A stretch of DNA of 64,000 nt from Gordonia sp. PP30. GTDB taxonomy: Bacteria; Actinomycetota; Actinomycetes; Mycobacteriales; Mycobacteriaceae. The DNA is taken from contig NZ_CP095864.1 in NCBI RefSeq assembly GCF_023100845.1, forward strand, positions 1,736,001-1,800,000, written 5' to 3'. Each line of letters opens with the position of its first letter. Within the stretch, counting starts at the first letter, position 1. A program made the position numbers and the translations under genes. Under the pieces are notes generated by a model. That model did not search any database. It saw only the letters and a list, made by a program, of their open reading frames with translations, and was not told where the DNA came from. This document shows positions 52,502 through 62,502 of this stretch, piece by piece.

Positions 52502-53516
52502 CGCTCCCGCGATCCGGTCTCCGCTGATTCTGCGCGGACGCGGTGGGATGGTCGGGCATCCGTCGTTCGACCGGATCGATGCCGACCATCCGCTGGGCTT
52601 CGAGGCGACGGTGCAGCGCGCCCAGCTGTCGACGCTCGACGTGCAGGTGACCGATCTGACGCCGTGCACCGTCGAACGCACGACGCACACCGGCCGCGCC
52701 GCGATGGAGGTGCTGGTTGCCGTCGCCGACACGCCGTCGACGGTGCGGGTGACCGGCCTCGGACGGGAGATCGCCTGCGGTGCGGGTCAATTGGTGCTCG
52801 TCATGGCCGACCAGCCGGTCACCTGGACGTTCCCGGCCTCGGCCCGGCTGACCACGGTCGCCGTGCCGGTCGTGGTGCTGGCCGAACTCGGCGTCCGGCT
52901 CGTCACTCACCGGGTGATGGCAGTCGCCGAGTCCGCGCTCGGACGCGCCACCGCCGAGTTCGTGCAGCAGTTCGCGCGGGACGCGGTGGACTGCCCGCAG
53001 CGGATCAAGACCGGCGCCGAGCGGACGGTGATCGGGCTGATCTGCGGTGCCGTCGAGGTCGGCGGTCTGGATGCCGGTTCCTCGGAGGTCGCCGAGGCCG
53101 CCCGGATCCGTACCCGGGTGATCGAGATGATCGACCGGGACTTCGCCCAGGCCTCGCTCACGGTGGATGCGATCGCGGCCAGTCTCGCGATGAGCCGCCG
53201 CCATCTCTACCGGTACTTCGAGTCGGACTCGGAGACCGTCGCGGAGCTGATCGCGGCCCGACGTCTGGAGCACGTGTGCACGCTGCTGCGCAGGCCCGGG
53301 CAGGCGACGATGGAGGAGATCTCGGCGTCGTCCGGATTCACCTGCACCGGCACGATGCGCCGCCGTTTCCTGGCCCGCTACGGCATGACGCCGCGCGACT
53401 ACCAGCGGCAGTGGCAGAGCGCGGTCGACATCGCGGCGCGGGTGGAGAAGCCCTCGCCGTACGCGCTGTCCGACCGGCCGTCACGCCCCGTCGCCGGGCT
53501 CCACGAAGCGTCCTGA
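52494..53516 (+). CDS. AraC-family transcriptional regulator 2
   Basis: 340 aa from ATG 52494 (a GTG at 52485 is also in frame). The C-terminal DNA-binding domain (SLAMSRRHLYRYFES, MEEISASSGFTCTGTMRRRF, ARYGMTPRDYQRQWQ) closely parallels the preceding regulator. The N-terminal domain is divergent (DRIDADHPLGFEATVQRAQL). Sits 90 bases before gdh. Confidence 0.9.
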   Translation: MTSAPAIRSPLILRGRGGMVGHPSFDRIDADHPLGFEATVQRAQLSTLDVQVTDLTPCTVERTTHTGRAAMEVLVAVADTPSTVRVTGLGREIACGAGQLVLVMADQPVTWTFPASARLTTVAVPVVVLAELGVRLVTHRVMAVAESALGRATAEFVQQFARDAVDCPQRIKTGAERTVIGLICGAVEVGGLDAGSSEVAEAARIRTRVIEMIDRDFAQASLTVDAIAASLAMSRRHLYRYFESDSETVAELIAARRLEHVCTLLRRPGQATMEEISASSGFTCTGTMRRRFLARYGMTPRDYQRQWQSAVDIAARVEKPSPYALSDRPSRPVAGLHEAS

Positions 53517-53606
53517 ACGCCGTCCGGATGGACGGCCGGAGCGGCCTCGCCGATCACCTGATGCCCCGTCGTCGCGGACGTTAGGGTCGTCTGGAAGGAG
53601 GCGATG

Positions 53607-56600
53607 ATGATCGACGAGGGTGGTGACCGGATCCCCGGTCGGCTGGTGTCCGGAGCGTTGCTCCGTTACGGCGGGGTGGAGGCCGACCGAGACCGGTTGA
53701 TCCGTCACCTGGCGCTGGCGGCCGTCCGAGAACCCGGGCGATTCCTGGTCGGCGTCACCCGGCTGGACGGCGGTGTGCTGGAGATTCAGGTGGTCGCCGC
53801 CGACGCGCCGCTGCTGGTCGAGTCGGTCCTCACCGTGATCGACGGCGCCGGTCTGACCGTCGCGGGCATCGATCATCCGATCATGCCGGTCTGGCGCGAC
53901 GGCGACGGCAGGCTCGCCGGGATCGGGGACGAGCCCGCCGAGGGCGGTGCCCGGCACGACGAGTCGTGGATCAGCGTGCGCGCGTTCGCCTCGGTGGCGT
54001 GCGACCCGGACACGATCCGCGCCGCGGTGATCGATGCGGTCGGCGTGCACGCCGCCGTGACGCGCGACGGCGAGGCGATCCGGGCGGCCCTCGCCGGGCT
54101 CGCCGAAGCGCCGATCGCCCCGGCCGCCGATCGCGACGAGTACCGGGACCTGATCGAGTGGATCGCCGGGGACTCCAACTTCCATCTTGTCGGGTACGCG
54201 CGCGGTGACGGCGGTGCCGGGCTCGGCGTCTGGGCGCAGCCGCAGACCATCCGCCTGCAGCCGCTCGCCGATCCGGGACCGCGGCCGGTGATCGACCGGG
54301 TGTACCTGGAGACCGGGGTGCTGCGTACCCGGTATCCGCTGGTGCTGCGGTTCTCCGACGGTGCGGTGGAGCACCAGTTCGTCGGCATGTTCACCTCGAT
54401 CGGGCTGTACCAGTCGGTCCGGGAGATCCCGGTGGTCCGCACCGTCGTGCGCGGTGTTCTGCGGTCGCTGGGGCTGGAACAGGATTCGTACGGTGGTCTG
54501 GCGGTGATCGAACTGCTGCAGACCTACCCGCTGGTGGGACTCTTCGGGTCGACCGTGGCGGAGACCGCGCGCCGCGTCCAGGAGCTGCTGACCGCGAATC
54601 TGGAACGGAGCAGCCGCTTCTTCGCCCGGCTGTGCCATGACGGGCACACCGTCAGCGCGATCGCCTTCCTGCCGCGCGACCGATACTCGACCGACGTGCG
54701 TTCGGCGATCATCGAGTTCACCGAACGTGAACTCGGTGGATCCGCGTCGGAGTTCGCGACGCGGCTGTCCGACAGCCCGCTCGCGCAGTTGCAGATCATG
54801 ATGAAGACCCGCGGGCCGGTCGGCGGCGATCTCGGTATCGGCACGCAGACCCACGAGCGTCTCGACGAACTGCTGCGCGGTGCGGTCCGGACCTGGGAAG
54901 ACGACGTGCGGGCGCTGTCCGGCGCGTCGCCGGTGGTGTCCGGACTGCTGCCGGGAATCTCCAGCAGCTACCGCGAGGAGCGGGATCCGGCGCGGGCGGC
55001 GTTCGATCTGCCGATCGCCGCGGGACTCGCCGCCGACGACGTGCACGTGGTCCTGCGCAGCGCCGACGCGCTGCCGTGGACGTTCACCCTCTATCTCGCC
55101 GGCCGGGACGCCGCGCTGACCGATGTGCTGCCGATGCTCGCCAGCCTCGGGCTGACGGTGCTCGATGAGCACCCGTACCGCATCGACCGCGCCGACGGCC
55201 TCGGCGTCCGCATCTACGAGTTCGCCGTCCAGCCCGCGTCGCATCTGACCTCGGTCGGCGGCACCGGTCACGAGGAGCGGGTCGCCGAGGCGTTCGGGAG
55301 CATGTGGGCCGGCCGCACCGAGATCGACCGGCTCAACGAGCTGGTCCTCGGGGCCGGGCTGACCACGCGCGAGGTCTCGGTGCTGCGCATGTACGCGCGG
55401 TATCTCAAACAGTGCGGCTTCCCGGGCAGCATCGGGCACTTCGCCGACGTGCTCGGCGAGTACAGCGGGGTGGCGCGCGCCCTCGTCGGGCTCTTCCGGG
55501 CGAGCTTCGACCCGGCCGTCCGCTCGGCGGATCGGCCACGGCTGGTCGACGACGCCGGGACCCGGCTCGACGACGAACTCGCGGACGTGCTCAGCCTGGA
55601 CGCCGACCGGGTGCTCTCGTCGCTGGCCCGCGTGATCCGGGCGACGCTGCGCACCAACTGGTTCCGCGGCGACGATGCCGCGGCGGCGGCCCTCGACGCC
55701 GAGTTCGCGCCCACCGTCGCGATGAAGATCGCGACGCGCGATCTGCCGCTGGCGCCCGCGCCGCGGCCGGAATTCGAGATCTTCGTCCACTCGCCGCGCG
55801 TCGAGGGCGTGCATCTGCGTTTCGGCGGCGTCGCCCGCGGCGGCTGCCGCTGGTCGGATCGCCGGGACGACTTCCGCACCGAGATCCTGGGCCTGGTCAA
55901 GGCGCAGGCGGTGAAGAACGCGGTGATCGTGCCCGCCGGCGCCAAGGGCGGATTCGTGGTCCGCCGTCCACCGGCACCGACCGGTGACGCGGCCGCCGAC
56001 CGGGCGGCGCACCAGGCCGAGGGTGTCGCCTGCTACCGCGCTTTCGTCGCCGCGCTGATCCAGCTGACCGACGACCTCGACCACGAGACCGGCGCCGTGG
56101 TGGCGCCGGCCGGCGTCGTCCGCCGCGACGGCGACGATCCCTACCTGGTGATGGCGGCGGACAAGGGCACCGCCAGCTTCTCCGACACCGCCAACGCGAT
56201 CGCCGCGCACTACGGCTTCTGGCTCGGCGACGCGTTCGCCTCCGGCGGCTCGGTCGGCTACGACCACAAGGCGATGGGCATCACCGCGCGCGGTGCGTGG
56301 GAAGCGGTCAAGCGGCACTTCCGCGAGATGGGCATCGACACCCAGACCGAGGAGTTCACCGCGGTGGGCGTAGGCGACATGAGCGGTGACGTCTTCGGCA
56401 ACGGCATGCTGGCATCGGAATGCACCCGCCTCGTGGCGGCCTTCGACCACCGGCACATCTTCGTCGACCCGGACCCCGATGCCGCCGTCTCCTACGCCGA
56501 GCGTGCACGACTCTTCGCGCTGCCGCGGTCGTCGTGGGCGGACTACCGGGCCGCCCTCATCAGTGCCGGCGGCGGCGTCTGGTCGCGCGAGCTGAAGTCG

Positions 56601-58247
56601 ATCCCGGTGAGCCCCCAGATACGCCGGGCGCTCGGACTCGGCGATGAGATCACCGAACTCGCGCCGCCCGAACTGATCCGCGCGATCCTGCGGGCCCCGG
56701 TCGATCTGCTGTTCAACGGCGGCATCGGCACCTACATCCGGGCCTCCGATGAAGCCGACTCGGCCGTCGGTGACAAGGCGAACGACGCCGTCCGGATCAG
56801 CGCCGACACGCTGCGCGTCAAGGTGGTCGGCGAGGGCGGCAACCTCGGCGTCACCGAGCGCGGGCGCGTGGAAGCGGATCTGTCGGGTGTGCGGATCAAC
56901 ACCGATGCGATGGACAACTCGGCCGGCGTCGACTGCTCCGACCACGAGGTGAACATCAAGATCCTGCTCGACTCGCAGATCTCGGCCGGCGTCCTCGATC
57001 CCGCCGAGCGGACCGGGCTGCTGGAATCGATGACCGACGAGGTGGCCCGGCTGGTGCTCGCCGACAACATCGCGCAGAACGCCGAACTCGGTCTCGCCCG
57101 CGGTCGCGCCGAGGCCGAAACGGACCTGCACGAGCGGCTGCTGGCCCAGCTCGCCGCCGACGGCGTCGACCTCGAGCTGGAGACCCTGCCCACCCCGCGG
57201 GCCCTGCGGAGACGTCGCGCGGGCGAACTCGGCCGAGGTCTGACCAGCCCGGAACTGGCGACTGTGATGGCGCACGTCAAGCTCGGTGCCAAGGCCGAAC
57301 TGATCACCACCACGCTGCTCGACGGCGAGGTCTTCGACGAACTGGTGTCCGCCTACTTCCCGGAGCCGCTGCGCAGCCGGTTCTCCGACGGAATCGGCAC
57401 CCACCGGCTGCGTCGCGAGATCGCGGCCACCTGCCTGGTGAACAAGATCGTCGACGACGGCGGCATGTCGTACCTGTTCCGGATGACCGAGGCCACCACC
57501 GCGACCGTCGAGGAGGCGGCCCGCGCGTACGCGGCGACCGCCGAGGTCTTCGGGCTGGGCGCCCAGATCGCGCGGCTGCGCGCCGCCGGACTCGACGCGG
57601 CACTGCTCGACGACATGACCGCGACCGAGCGGACGCTGCTGAACCGGTCGTCGCGCTGGTTCCTGGAGCACCGGCCGCAGCCGCTCGCCATCGCCGCCGA
57701 GGTGCGGCGCTATCGCGACATCGGCGGTCTCACTCCGTTCATCGACGAGTGGGCGCGGCCCACCATCGCCGGAGCCATCGACGCGATGGCCGCCGACTTC
57801 GTCCGCCGCGGGGCCGAACCCGGGCTGGCGCGGGCGGTGGCCCGCGCGCCGTACCGGCTCCACCTGCTCGACGTCGCCGACCTCGCGGAGATCGCCGACC
57901 GGGATCTGGACGAGGTGGGCGATCTGGCCTTCGCCGTGCTCGAGCACTTCGCGCTCGACGAACTGCTCGACGCGGTGAACGATCAGGAACGCGTCGACCG
58001 CTGGCATCTGCTGGCCCGGCTGGCGCTGCGCGACGACCTGCACTCGCTGGTGCGCAGCCTGACGCTGGCGATCCTGCAGCTGTCCGAACCGGGGGAGAGC
58101 GCCGAGACCAAGATCGCCGACTGGGAGTCGTCGCGCAGCACCACGCTGGCGCGCGTCCGCGCCACGGTCGACGGTGTGAAGTCGACCCCGGAACCCGGGA
58201 TCGCCGGGCTGACGGTGGCGGTACGCGCGTTGCGTAGTCTGGTGTGA
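53607..58247 (+). CDS. gdh: NAD-specific glutamate dehydrogenase, large type
   Basis: 1546 aa from ATG 53607, 5 bases after AAGGAGG; ATG 53604 is adjacent and too close to it. The long N-terminal ACT-like and regulatory region (about 700 residues) precedes the catalytic part: FGGVARGGCRWSDRRDDFRTE, AKGGFVVRRP with the active-site Lys (about 778), and Rossmann-type NAD site VGVGDMSGDVFGNGMLAS. This is the bacterial GDH of about 180 kDa (M. tuberculosis Rv2476c type), which deaminates glutamate to 2-oxoglutarate and ammonium in amino-acid catabolism. Overlaps the thioesterase start by one base. Confidence 0.95.
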   Translation: MIDEGGDRIPGRLVSGALLRYGGVEADRDRLIRHLALAAVREPGRFLVGVTRLDGGVLEIQVVAADAPLLVESVLTVIDGAGLTVAGIDHPIMPVWRDGDGRLAGIGDEPAEGGARHDESWISVRAFASVACDPDTIRAAVIDAVGVHAAVTRDGEAIRAALAGLAEAPIAPAADRDEYRDLIEWIAGDSNFHLVGYARGDGGAGLGVWAQPQTIRLQPLADPGPRPVIDRVYLETGVLRTRYPLVLRFSDGAVEHQFVGMFTSIGLYQSVREIPVVRTVVRGVLRSLGLEQDSYGGLAVIELLQTYPLVGLFGSTVAETARRVQELLTANLERSSRFFARLCHDGHTVSAIAFLPRDRYSTDVRSAIIEFTERELGGSASEFATRLSDSPLAQLQIMMKTRGPVGGDLGIGTQTHERLDELLRGAVRTWEDDVRALSGASPVVSGLLPGISSSYREERDPARAAFDLPIAAGLAADDVHVVLRSADALPWTFTLYLAGRDAALTDVLPMLASLGLTVLDEHPYRIDRADGLGVRIYEFAVQPASHLTSVGGTGHEERVAEAFGSMWAGRTEIDRLNELVLGAGLTTREVSVLRMYARYLKQCGFPGSIGHFADVLGEYSGVARALVGLFRASFDPAVRSADRPRLVDDAGTRLDDELADVLSLDADRVLSSLARVIRATLRTNWFRGDDAAAAALDAEFAPTVAMKIATRDLPLAPAPRPEFEIFVHSPRVEGVHLRFGGVARGGCRWSDRRDDFRTEILGLVKAQAVKNAVIVPAGAKGGFVVRRPPAPTGDAAADRAAHQAEGVACYRAFVAALIQLTDDLDHETGAVVAPAGVVRRDGDDPYLVMAADKGTASFSDTANAIAAHYGFWLGDAFASGGSVGYDHKAMGITARGAWEAVKRHFREMGIDTQTEEFTAVGVGDMSGDVFGNGMLASECTRLVAAFDHRHIFVDPDPDAAVSYAERARLFALPRSSWADYRAALISAGGGVWSRELKSIPVSPQIRRALGLGDEITELAPPELIRAILRAPVDLLFNGGIGTYIRASDEADSAVGDKANDAVRISADTLRVKVVGEGGNLGVTERGRVEADLSGVRINTDAMDNSAGVDCSDHEVNIKILLDSQISAGVLDPAERTGLLESMTDEVARLVLADNIAQNAELGLARGRAEAETDLHERLLAQLAADGVDLELETLPTPRALRRRRAGELGRGLTSPELATVMAHVKLGAKAELITTTLLDGEVFDELVSAYFPEPLRSRFSDGIGTHRLRREIAATCLVNKIVDDGGMSYLFRMTEATTATVEEAARAYAATAEVFGLGAQIARLRAAGLDAALLDDMTATERTLLNRSSRWFLEHRPQPLAIAAEVRRYRDIGGLTPFIDEWARPTIAGAIDAMAADFVRRGAEPGLARAVARAPYRLHLLDVADLAEIADRDLDEVGDLAFAVLEHFALDELLDAVNDQERVDRWHLLARLALRDDLHSLVRSLTLAILQLSEPGESAETKIADWESSRSTTLARVRATVDGVKSTPEPGIAGLTVAVRALRSLV

Positions 58248-58720
58248 TGACCGAAAACACCGACACCAGAAGACTTTTCGAGGACGAGGGCCATCGGACT
58301 CCGGACGGTTACGTGGTGCAGGTGCCGGTCCGCTGGTCGGACATGGACGTGTTCGCGCACATCAACCACGCCCGGATGGTGACGCTGCTGGAAGAGGCGC
58401 GGATCCCGTGGCTCTTCTACGACGACAAGCCGACGCACCCGCTGCGCAAGGGCTGCCTGGTCGCCGATCTGCACGTGAAGTATCAGGGCCAGATCCGCCA
58501 CGACGAGTCGCCGATCTCGGTGACCATGTTCGTCGAGCGGGTCCGCGCGGTCGACTTCACCGTCGGCTACGAGGTGCGCCCGCACGGCGCCGCACCCGAC
58601 AGCAAGCCCGCGGTGGTGGCCAGCACCCAGCTGGTGTCGTTCGACATCGACACCCAGCGCCCCCGCCGGTTGCCGGCCGCGGAGAAGGACTACCTGCTCT
58701 CGTTTCTGAGGGAGTCGTGA
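58247..58720 (+). CDS. Acyl-CoA thioesterase (4-hydroxybenzoyl-CoA type hotdog)
   Basis: 157 aa from ATG 58247. Hotdog fold: VRWSDMDVFAHINHARMVTLLEEARIPWL is shown in parts as VRWSDMDVFAHINHARM with the catalytic Asp, then VADLHVKYQGQIRHDE. Hydrolyses an acyl-CoA or aryl-CoA ester. It sits directly after gdh as Rv2475c does in M. tuberculosis (from memory). Confidence 0.88.
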   Translation: MTENTDTRRLFEDEGHRTPDGYVVQVPVRWSDMDVFAHINHARMVTLLEEARIPWLFYDDKPTHPLRKGCLVADLHVKYQGQIRHDESPISVTMFVERVRAVDFTVGYEVRPHGAAPDSKPAVVASTQLVSFDIDTQRPRRLPAAEKDYLLSFLRES

Positions 58721-59403
58721 CCGGCCGGGGCCTGTACCCCGTCTCGGCCGCCGACCGAGGGGACGCCGCGGCCTTCGTCGCCCGCGCCGCACGCCTCGAC
58801 GACTCCGGGGTGATCCGGCTGAAACAGCGCGGCGACGGCCGCACCGGTCTCTGGACGCGGACCGGGTTCGACGTCCTGGCCACCCGCTCGGTGTTCGGCA
58901 CCGTGGAACCGTCCGACGTGGTCGCCGACGTCGCCGCGATGGCCGCCTCCCTCGCCGGTGACGACGAGCCCGTCGCGCTCGGCTTCGCGCTGCCCGCCGC
59001 GTGGCGCGGCGCCCTGCCGGCGCCCGACGGCTATACCCATCTGGACAATGTGCCGGCACGTGAGCTGATCGCGCTGGCGCGCAAAGGTACCCGGGTCGCG
59101 CGCGACGAGTCGGGCGCGCTCGGCCCGGCGTCGTCGCTGCTCGACCAGGAGGTGATCACGGTGACCTCCGACGCGCAGCCCGAGGCGAGCGCCGGCCTCA
59201 CCATGAGGGCGGTGTTCGCGCTGACCGCCATGGGCTTCGTCCGCGACGCCGCGGGCCACGAGATCACCGGGGACTCTCCGCTCGACGCGATCGCGGCCGG
59301 GGAGCCCGTCCGGGTGCGGACCTCGCCGTCGTGGACGCGCATCGACGCGCGCTTCGGCTCGGTCTACCAGCGCAGCGCGCCCCTGGGCGTGTCGGTGCTC
59401 TGA
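58717..59403 (+). CDS. Conserved hypothetical protein (Rv2474c-like position)
   Basis: 228 aa, GTG start in a GTGA overlap with the thioesterase. Soluble. Pattern: GVIRLKQRGDGRTGLWTRTGFDVLATRSVFGTVEPSD (seen as GVIRLKQRGDG and VLATRSVFGTVEP), PDGYTHLDNVPARELIALA and a C-terminal RTSPSWTRIDARFGSVY. I do not recognise a function; by position it matches a conserved mycobacterial gene of the gdh locus. Confidence 0.8.
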   Translation: MTGRGLYPVSAADRGDAAAFVARAARLDDSGVIRLKQRGDGRTGLWTRTGFDVLATRSVFGTVEPSDVVADVAAMAASLAGDDEPVALGFALPAAWRGALPAPDGYTHLDNVPARELIALARKGTRVARDESGALGPASSLLDQEVITVTSDAQPEASAGLTMRAVFALTAMGFVRDAAGHEITGDSPLDAIAAGEPVRVRTSPSWTRIDARFGSVYQRSAPLGVSVL

Positions 59404-59422
59404 GGGGCTGTGCGCCGGTCCG

Positions 59423-61048
59423 TCAGACCAGCCAGGCGGCGGAGTTCGGCGCGAGCATGCCGTCCACCAGCGGGAGGCTGACCAGCAGGATCTGGCCGTG
59501 GGGGAGCGGCACCGGAGAATTGGTGGTGTTGAGCGCGCAGATCAGCCCGCCGGGGCGGCGGAACGCCAGGCAGCCGTCCGGCGCCTGATACCAGTCGACG
59601 CCCGGGCCGCTGAACTCCGGCCGCACATAGCGCAGCTCGATCGCCTGCCGGTACAGCGACAGCGTCGAGAAGACGTCCTCGAGCTGGCGCTCGACGGTGA
59701 AGCGGCCCCAGTCGTCGGGCATCGGGAGCCAGGTGTGCGGGTTAGAGCTGAACCCGTACGGCGCCTCGTCACCCTCCCAGGGCAGCGGCACCCGGCAGCC
59801 GTCGCGGCCGCGTTCGGTGTGCCCGGAGCGTTCCCACACCGGGTCGACCAGCGCCTCGTCCGGCAGATCGACGTTGGGCAGGCCGAGTTCGGCGCCGTTG
59901 TAGATGAACACGGTACCCGGCAGCGCCAACTCCACCAGCGCCATCGCGCGGGCCCGGGCGATCCCGATGCCGAGCGCGTTCTCCTGCTCGTCGAGCGGTG
60001 CGTCCGCGGCCACCTCCGGGCGGTAGCGGGTCACCTCGCGGACCACGTCGTGGTTCGACAGCGTCCACGTCGGCACCGCGCCGACGCCGCCCGCCGCGGC
60101 GAGCGATTCGTCGATCGCGGCGCGGATCGCGGCGACGTCGAACCCGGCGGTGGCCAGCGCGAAGTTGAAGCCGAGGTGCAGTTCGTCGGGCCGCACGTAC
60201 TTGGCGAACTCGTCGGGCGACTCCACCCAGACCTCACCGACGTTCGCGGTGCCCGGGTACCGGTCCATCACCGCGCGGATACGGCGGTGGATGTCGTGCA
60301 CGGCGTCGTTGTTGAATCGCGGATCGTCGTCGGTGTGCTTGAGGATCACCGCCGGCGCCGCCAGATCCGGCAGCCCGGGGGCCTTCGCCATGCCGTGGGC
60401 CACGTCGATCCGGAAGCCGTCGATGCCGCGGTCGAGCCAGAACCTCATGGTCTCCTCGAGGTCCGCCATCACCTCGGGGTTCTCCCAGTTCAGATCCGGC
60501 TGCGCGGGCGCGAAGAGGTGCAGGTACCACTCGCCGAGACTGCCGTCGGCCTCCCGGATACGGCTCCACGCGGGACCGCCGAACACGCTGGTCCAGTTGT
60601 TCGGCGGCACTTCGCCGTGCTCGCCGCGGCCCGGCCGGAAGATGTACCGGTCGCGCTGCGGGCTGCCCGGACCGGCCGCCAGCGCCGCCGCGAACCAGGC
60701 GTGCTGATTGCTGGTGTGGTTGGGGACCAGGTCCATCGTGACGCGGATGTCACGGTCGTGGGCCTCGGCGATGAGCTGGTCGAACGTCGCCAGATCGCCG
60801 AACAGCGGATCGATGTCGCGCGGATCGGACACGTCGTACCCGTGGTCGGCCATCGGCGACCGCATGATCGGGGAGAGCCAGATCGCGTCGACACCGAGGA
60901 GCTCGAGGTAGCCGAGTTTGTCGATCACCCCGGCGAGGTCGCCGACGCCGTCGCCGGACAGGTCCGAGAACGACCGCGGATAGACCTGGTAGACGACAGC
61001 GTTGCGCCACCAGTCGGGGTTCACGAGCGAGTCGGTGTCTTGCGTCAC
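59423..61048 (-). CDS. aglA: Alpha-glucosidase, GH13 family
   Basis: 541 aa, GTG start. (Beta/alpha)8 amylase-type: VVYQVYPRSFSD, MDLVPNHTS, GFRIDVAHGM (nucleophile Asp, about 214), GEVWVESP (acid Glu, about 274) and LSNHDVVREV (third Asp). A typical actinobacterial alpha-glucosidase cleaving maltose-type or trehalose-derived sugars. Divergently related to neither neighbour; convergent with the + strand hypothetical gene (19 bases apart). glbO is 14 bases upstream, the same strand. The pair matches aglA-glbO in M. tuberculosis. Confidence 0.9.
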   Translation of the reverse strand: MTQDTDSLVNPDWWRNAVVYQVYPRSFSDLSGDGVGDLAGVIDKLGYLELLGVDAIWLSPIMRSPMADHGYDVSDPRDIDPLFGDLATFDQLIAEAHDRDIRVTMDLVPNHTSNQHAWFAAALAAGPGSPQRDRYIFRPGRGEHGEVPPNNWTSVFGGPAWSRIREADGSLGEWYLHLFAPAQPDLNWENPEVMADLEETMRFWLDRGIDGFRIDVAHGMAKAPGLPDLAAPAVILKHTDDDPRFNNDAVHDIHRRIRAVMDRYPGTANVGEVWVESPDEFAKYVRPDELHLGFNFALATAGFDVAAIRAAIDESLAAAGGVGAVPTWTLSNHDVVREVTRYRPEVAADAPLDEQENALGIGIARARAMALVELALPGTVFIYNGAELGLPNVDLPDEALVDPVWERSGHTERGRDGCRVPLPWEGDEAPYGFSSNPHTWLPMPDDWGRFTVERQLEDVFSTLSLYRQAIELRYVRPEFSGPGVDWYQAPDGCLAFRRPGGLICALNTTNSPVPLPHGQILLVSLPLVDGMLAPNSAAWLV

Positions 61049-61061
61049 GCGGGCAATTCTG

Positions 61062-61457
61062 TCACACGGGGCTGTTCATCAAGGAGTGCGCCGCGGCGTG
61101 GAAGTACTCGGTCATTCGCGCGCGATGCTCGTCGTCGAGCACATCGGCGGGGATCGACGCGACCGCGATGTCCATGCAGCGCAGCCAGGCGTCGCGTTCG
61201 AGGGGACCTACCTTGTACGGGATGTGCCGCATCCGCAGCCGCGGGTGGCCGCGCTGATCGGAGTAGGTGTGCGGGCCGCCCCAGTACTGTTCCAGGAACA
61301 TCCGCAGGCGTTCCTCGGCGCCCGTCAGGTCCGGATACTCCGGATACATCGGCGCGAGCAGCTCGTCGCGGGCGACCTCTTCGTAGAACCTCTTGGTGAT
61401 CGCGCGGAAGGTCTCTTCGCCGCCGACTTGCTCGTAAAAGGTGCTCACGATGTCCAT
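61062..61457 (-). CDS. glbO: Group II truncated haemoglobin GlbO
   Basis: 131 aa from ATG 61457; a longer start at 61496 exists. 2-on-2 globin: [49 protein letters not shown] with the conserved Trp-Gly and proximal His region, and [10 protein letters not shown]. Group II by the WGGP and RHPRLRMRH-type features. Binds O2 and may support peroxidase or membrane-associated respiration. Confidence 0.95.
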   Translation of the reverse strand: MDIVSTFYEQVGGEETFRAITKRFYEEVARDELLAPMYPEYPDLTGAEERLRMFLEQYWGGPHTYSDQRGHPRLRMRHIPYKVGPLERDAWLRCMDIAVASIPADVLDDEHRARMTEYFHAAAHSLMNSPV

Positions 61458-61598
61458 TGTTCCCCATCTACGACGCGCTGTAGGCCCTCCGCGCACGCGG
61501 CGGGGCCAGGTGGGTTAAATTAGATCCGAACCAAGGCGGTCCGCATCCCGCGGGTCGCGTGCGCCTCGCGACGCGAGGCGCTCATCGAAAGGCTGACA

Positions 61599-61847
61599 GT
61601 GGATAGCGTTGTCGCACCCATCGGGTTGACCGTGATCATTCTGGTCTTGATCGCCATCGCGGGATGTGTGATCTCGATGCTCTTCTCCCACGGCGTCAAG
61701 CGCCCGAAGGTCCCCGAGTACACCCTGGACCAGGAATGGACCCGCGGACCTGCGCTGTTCAGCGCGACCGAGATCGAGCCCATGGCCCTGCCTCGCCATT
61801 TCGAGCCGGCCGACACCGAGGGAGGGTACGCCAGTGCCAAGTGGTGA
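61599..61847 (+). CDS. Small single-pass membrane protein
   Basis: 82 aa, GTG start. One hydrophobic segment (PIGLTVIILVLIAIAGCVISMLF) near the N-terminus, then a hydrophilic tail RPKVPEYTLDQEWTRGPAL. Overlaps the next gene by 14 bases, so translation is coupled. Family unknown; position suggests a conserved actinobacterial pair with the DUF5130-like protein. Confidence 0.8.
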   Translation: MDSVVAPIGLTVIILVLIAIAGCVISMLFSHGVKRPKVPEYTLDQEWTRGPALFSATEIEPMALPRHFEPADTEGGYASAKW

Positions 61848-62343
61848 CCACAACCAGATCGCCCAGCAGAGCTCCGGGGTCCTGAACCTCCTCGGCGCCC
61901 GCAACGAAGAGGGCCTGCCGTACGGCTCCGCCGTCACCGCGAGCGGCCGGATCTCCGCCGCGCTGTTCCCCGGCGACGGCTTCGACACCCCGCCGTTCAC
62001 CCGCGACGAGCTGATCGCGCTCGACGAGGCGCTCACCGACGCGAGCAACCTCGCCGAGGTCCGCTTCTCGGTGTACATCGGCGACCTGGACGGCGACGTG
62101 GCCACCGCGGCCCGCGCTATCCTCGCGCAGGCGCCCGAGCCGGCCCACGGCGCGCTGGTCGCCGTCTCGCCGAACACCCACGACGTCGTCGTGGTCTCGG
62201 GCTCCGAGGTGGCCGGCCGCGTCAACGACCGTGTCGCCGAGCTCGGGGTGACCGCCGCCGTGTCGGCGTTCCGCCACAACCAGCTGATCGACGGCCTGGT
62301 CTCGGCCCTGCGCGTGATGGCCACCGCCGTCGCCCGCCCCTGA
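61834..62343 (+). CDS. DUF5130-like protein (TPM-type)
   Basis: 169 aa, GTG start. Central and C-terminal region resembles TPM/DUF5130 proteins (RFSVYIGDLDGDVATAARAIL, VVAVSPNTHDVVVVSG-like stretch read as VSPNTHDVVVVSGSEV, AVSAFRHNQLIDGL). The first 40 residues are polar. Soluble. Followed after 40 bases by a strong terminator. As recalled, the pair lies near pepN in M. tuberculosis too. Confidence 0.7.
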   Translation: MPSGDHNQIAQQSSGVLNLLGARNEEGLPYGSAVTASGRISAALFPGDGFDTPPFTRDELIALDEALTDASNLAEVRFSVYIGDLDGDVATAARAILAQAPEPAHGALVAVSPNTHDVVVVSGSEVAGRVNDRVAELGVTAAVSAFRHNQLIDGLVSALRVMATAVARP

Positions 62344-62382
62344 GGTCAGTGTCTCTAAGGTCAGCGGAGTAGATCCACGCGT

Positions 62383-62414
62383 AAGGCGGCCACCTCGGAA
62401 GGGGTGGCCGCCTT
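62383..62414 (+). terminator. Rho-independent-type terminator
   Basis: 12-bp perfect stem aaggcggccacc / ggtggccgcctt around an 8-base loop, followed by tctct. It ends the small membrane protein/DUF5130-like operon. Confidence 0.85.
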
Positions 62415-62502
62415 TCTCTGTGCTCGCATCTGGCCGCTTTTGCGTGAAACGGAACCGGCCGGGCTCCCGGAACGTCTAAATATGGACGGGGGAGGGATAG
62501 CC

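Noticed and set aside
53481-58043. A 1520-codon open frame on the minus strand opposite gdh
   Set aside because: It is the antisense shadow of a high-GC gene; the + strand has clear GDH motifs while the minus protein is a low-complexity Gly/Arg/Asp/His string with no domain.
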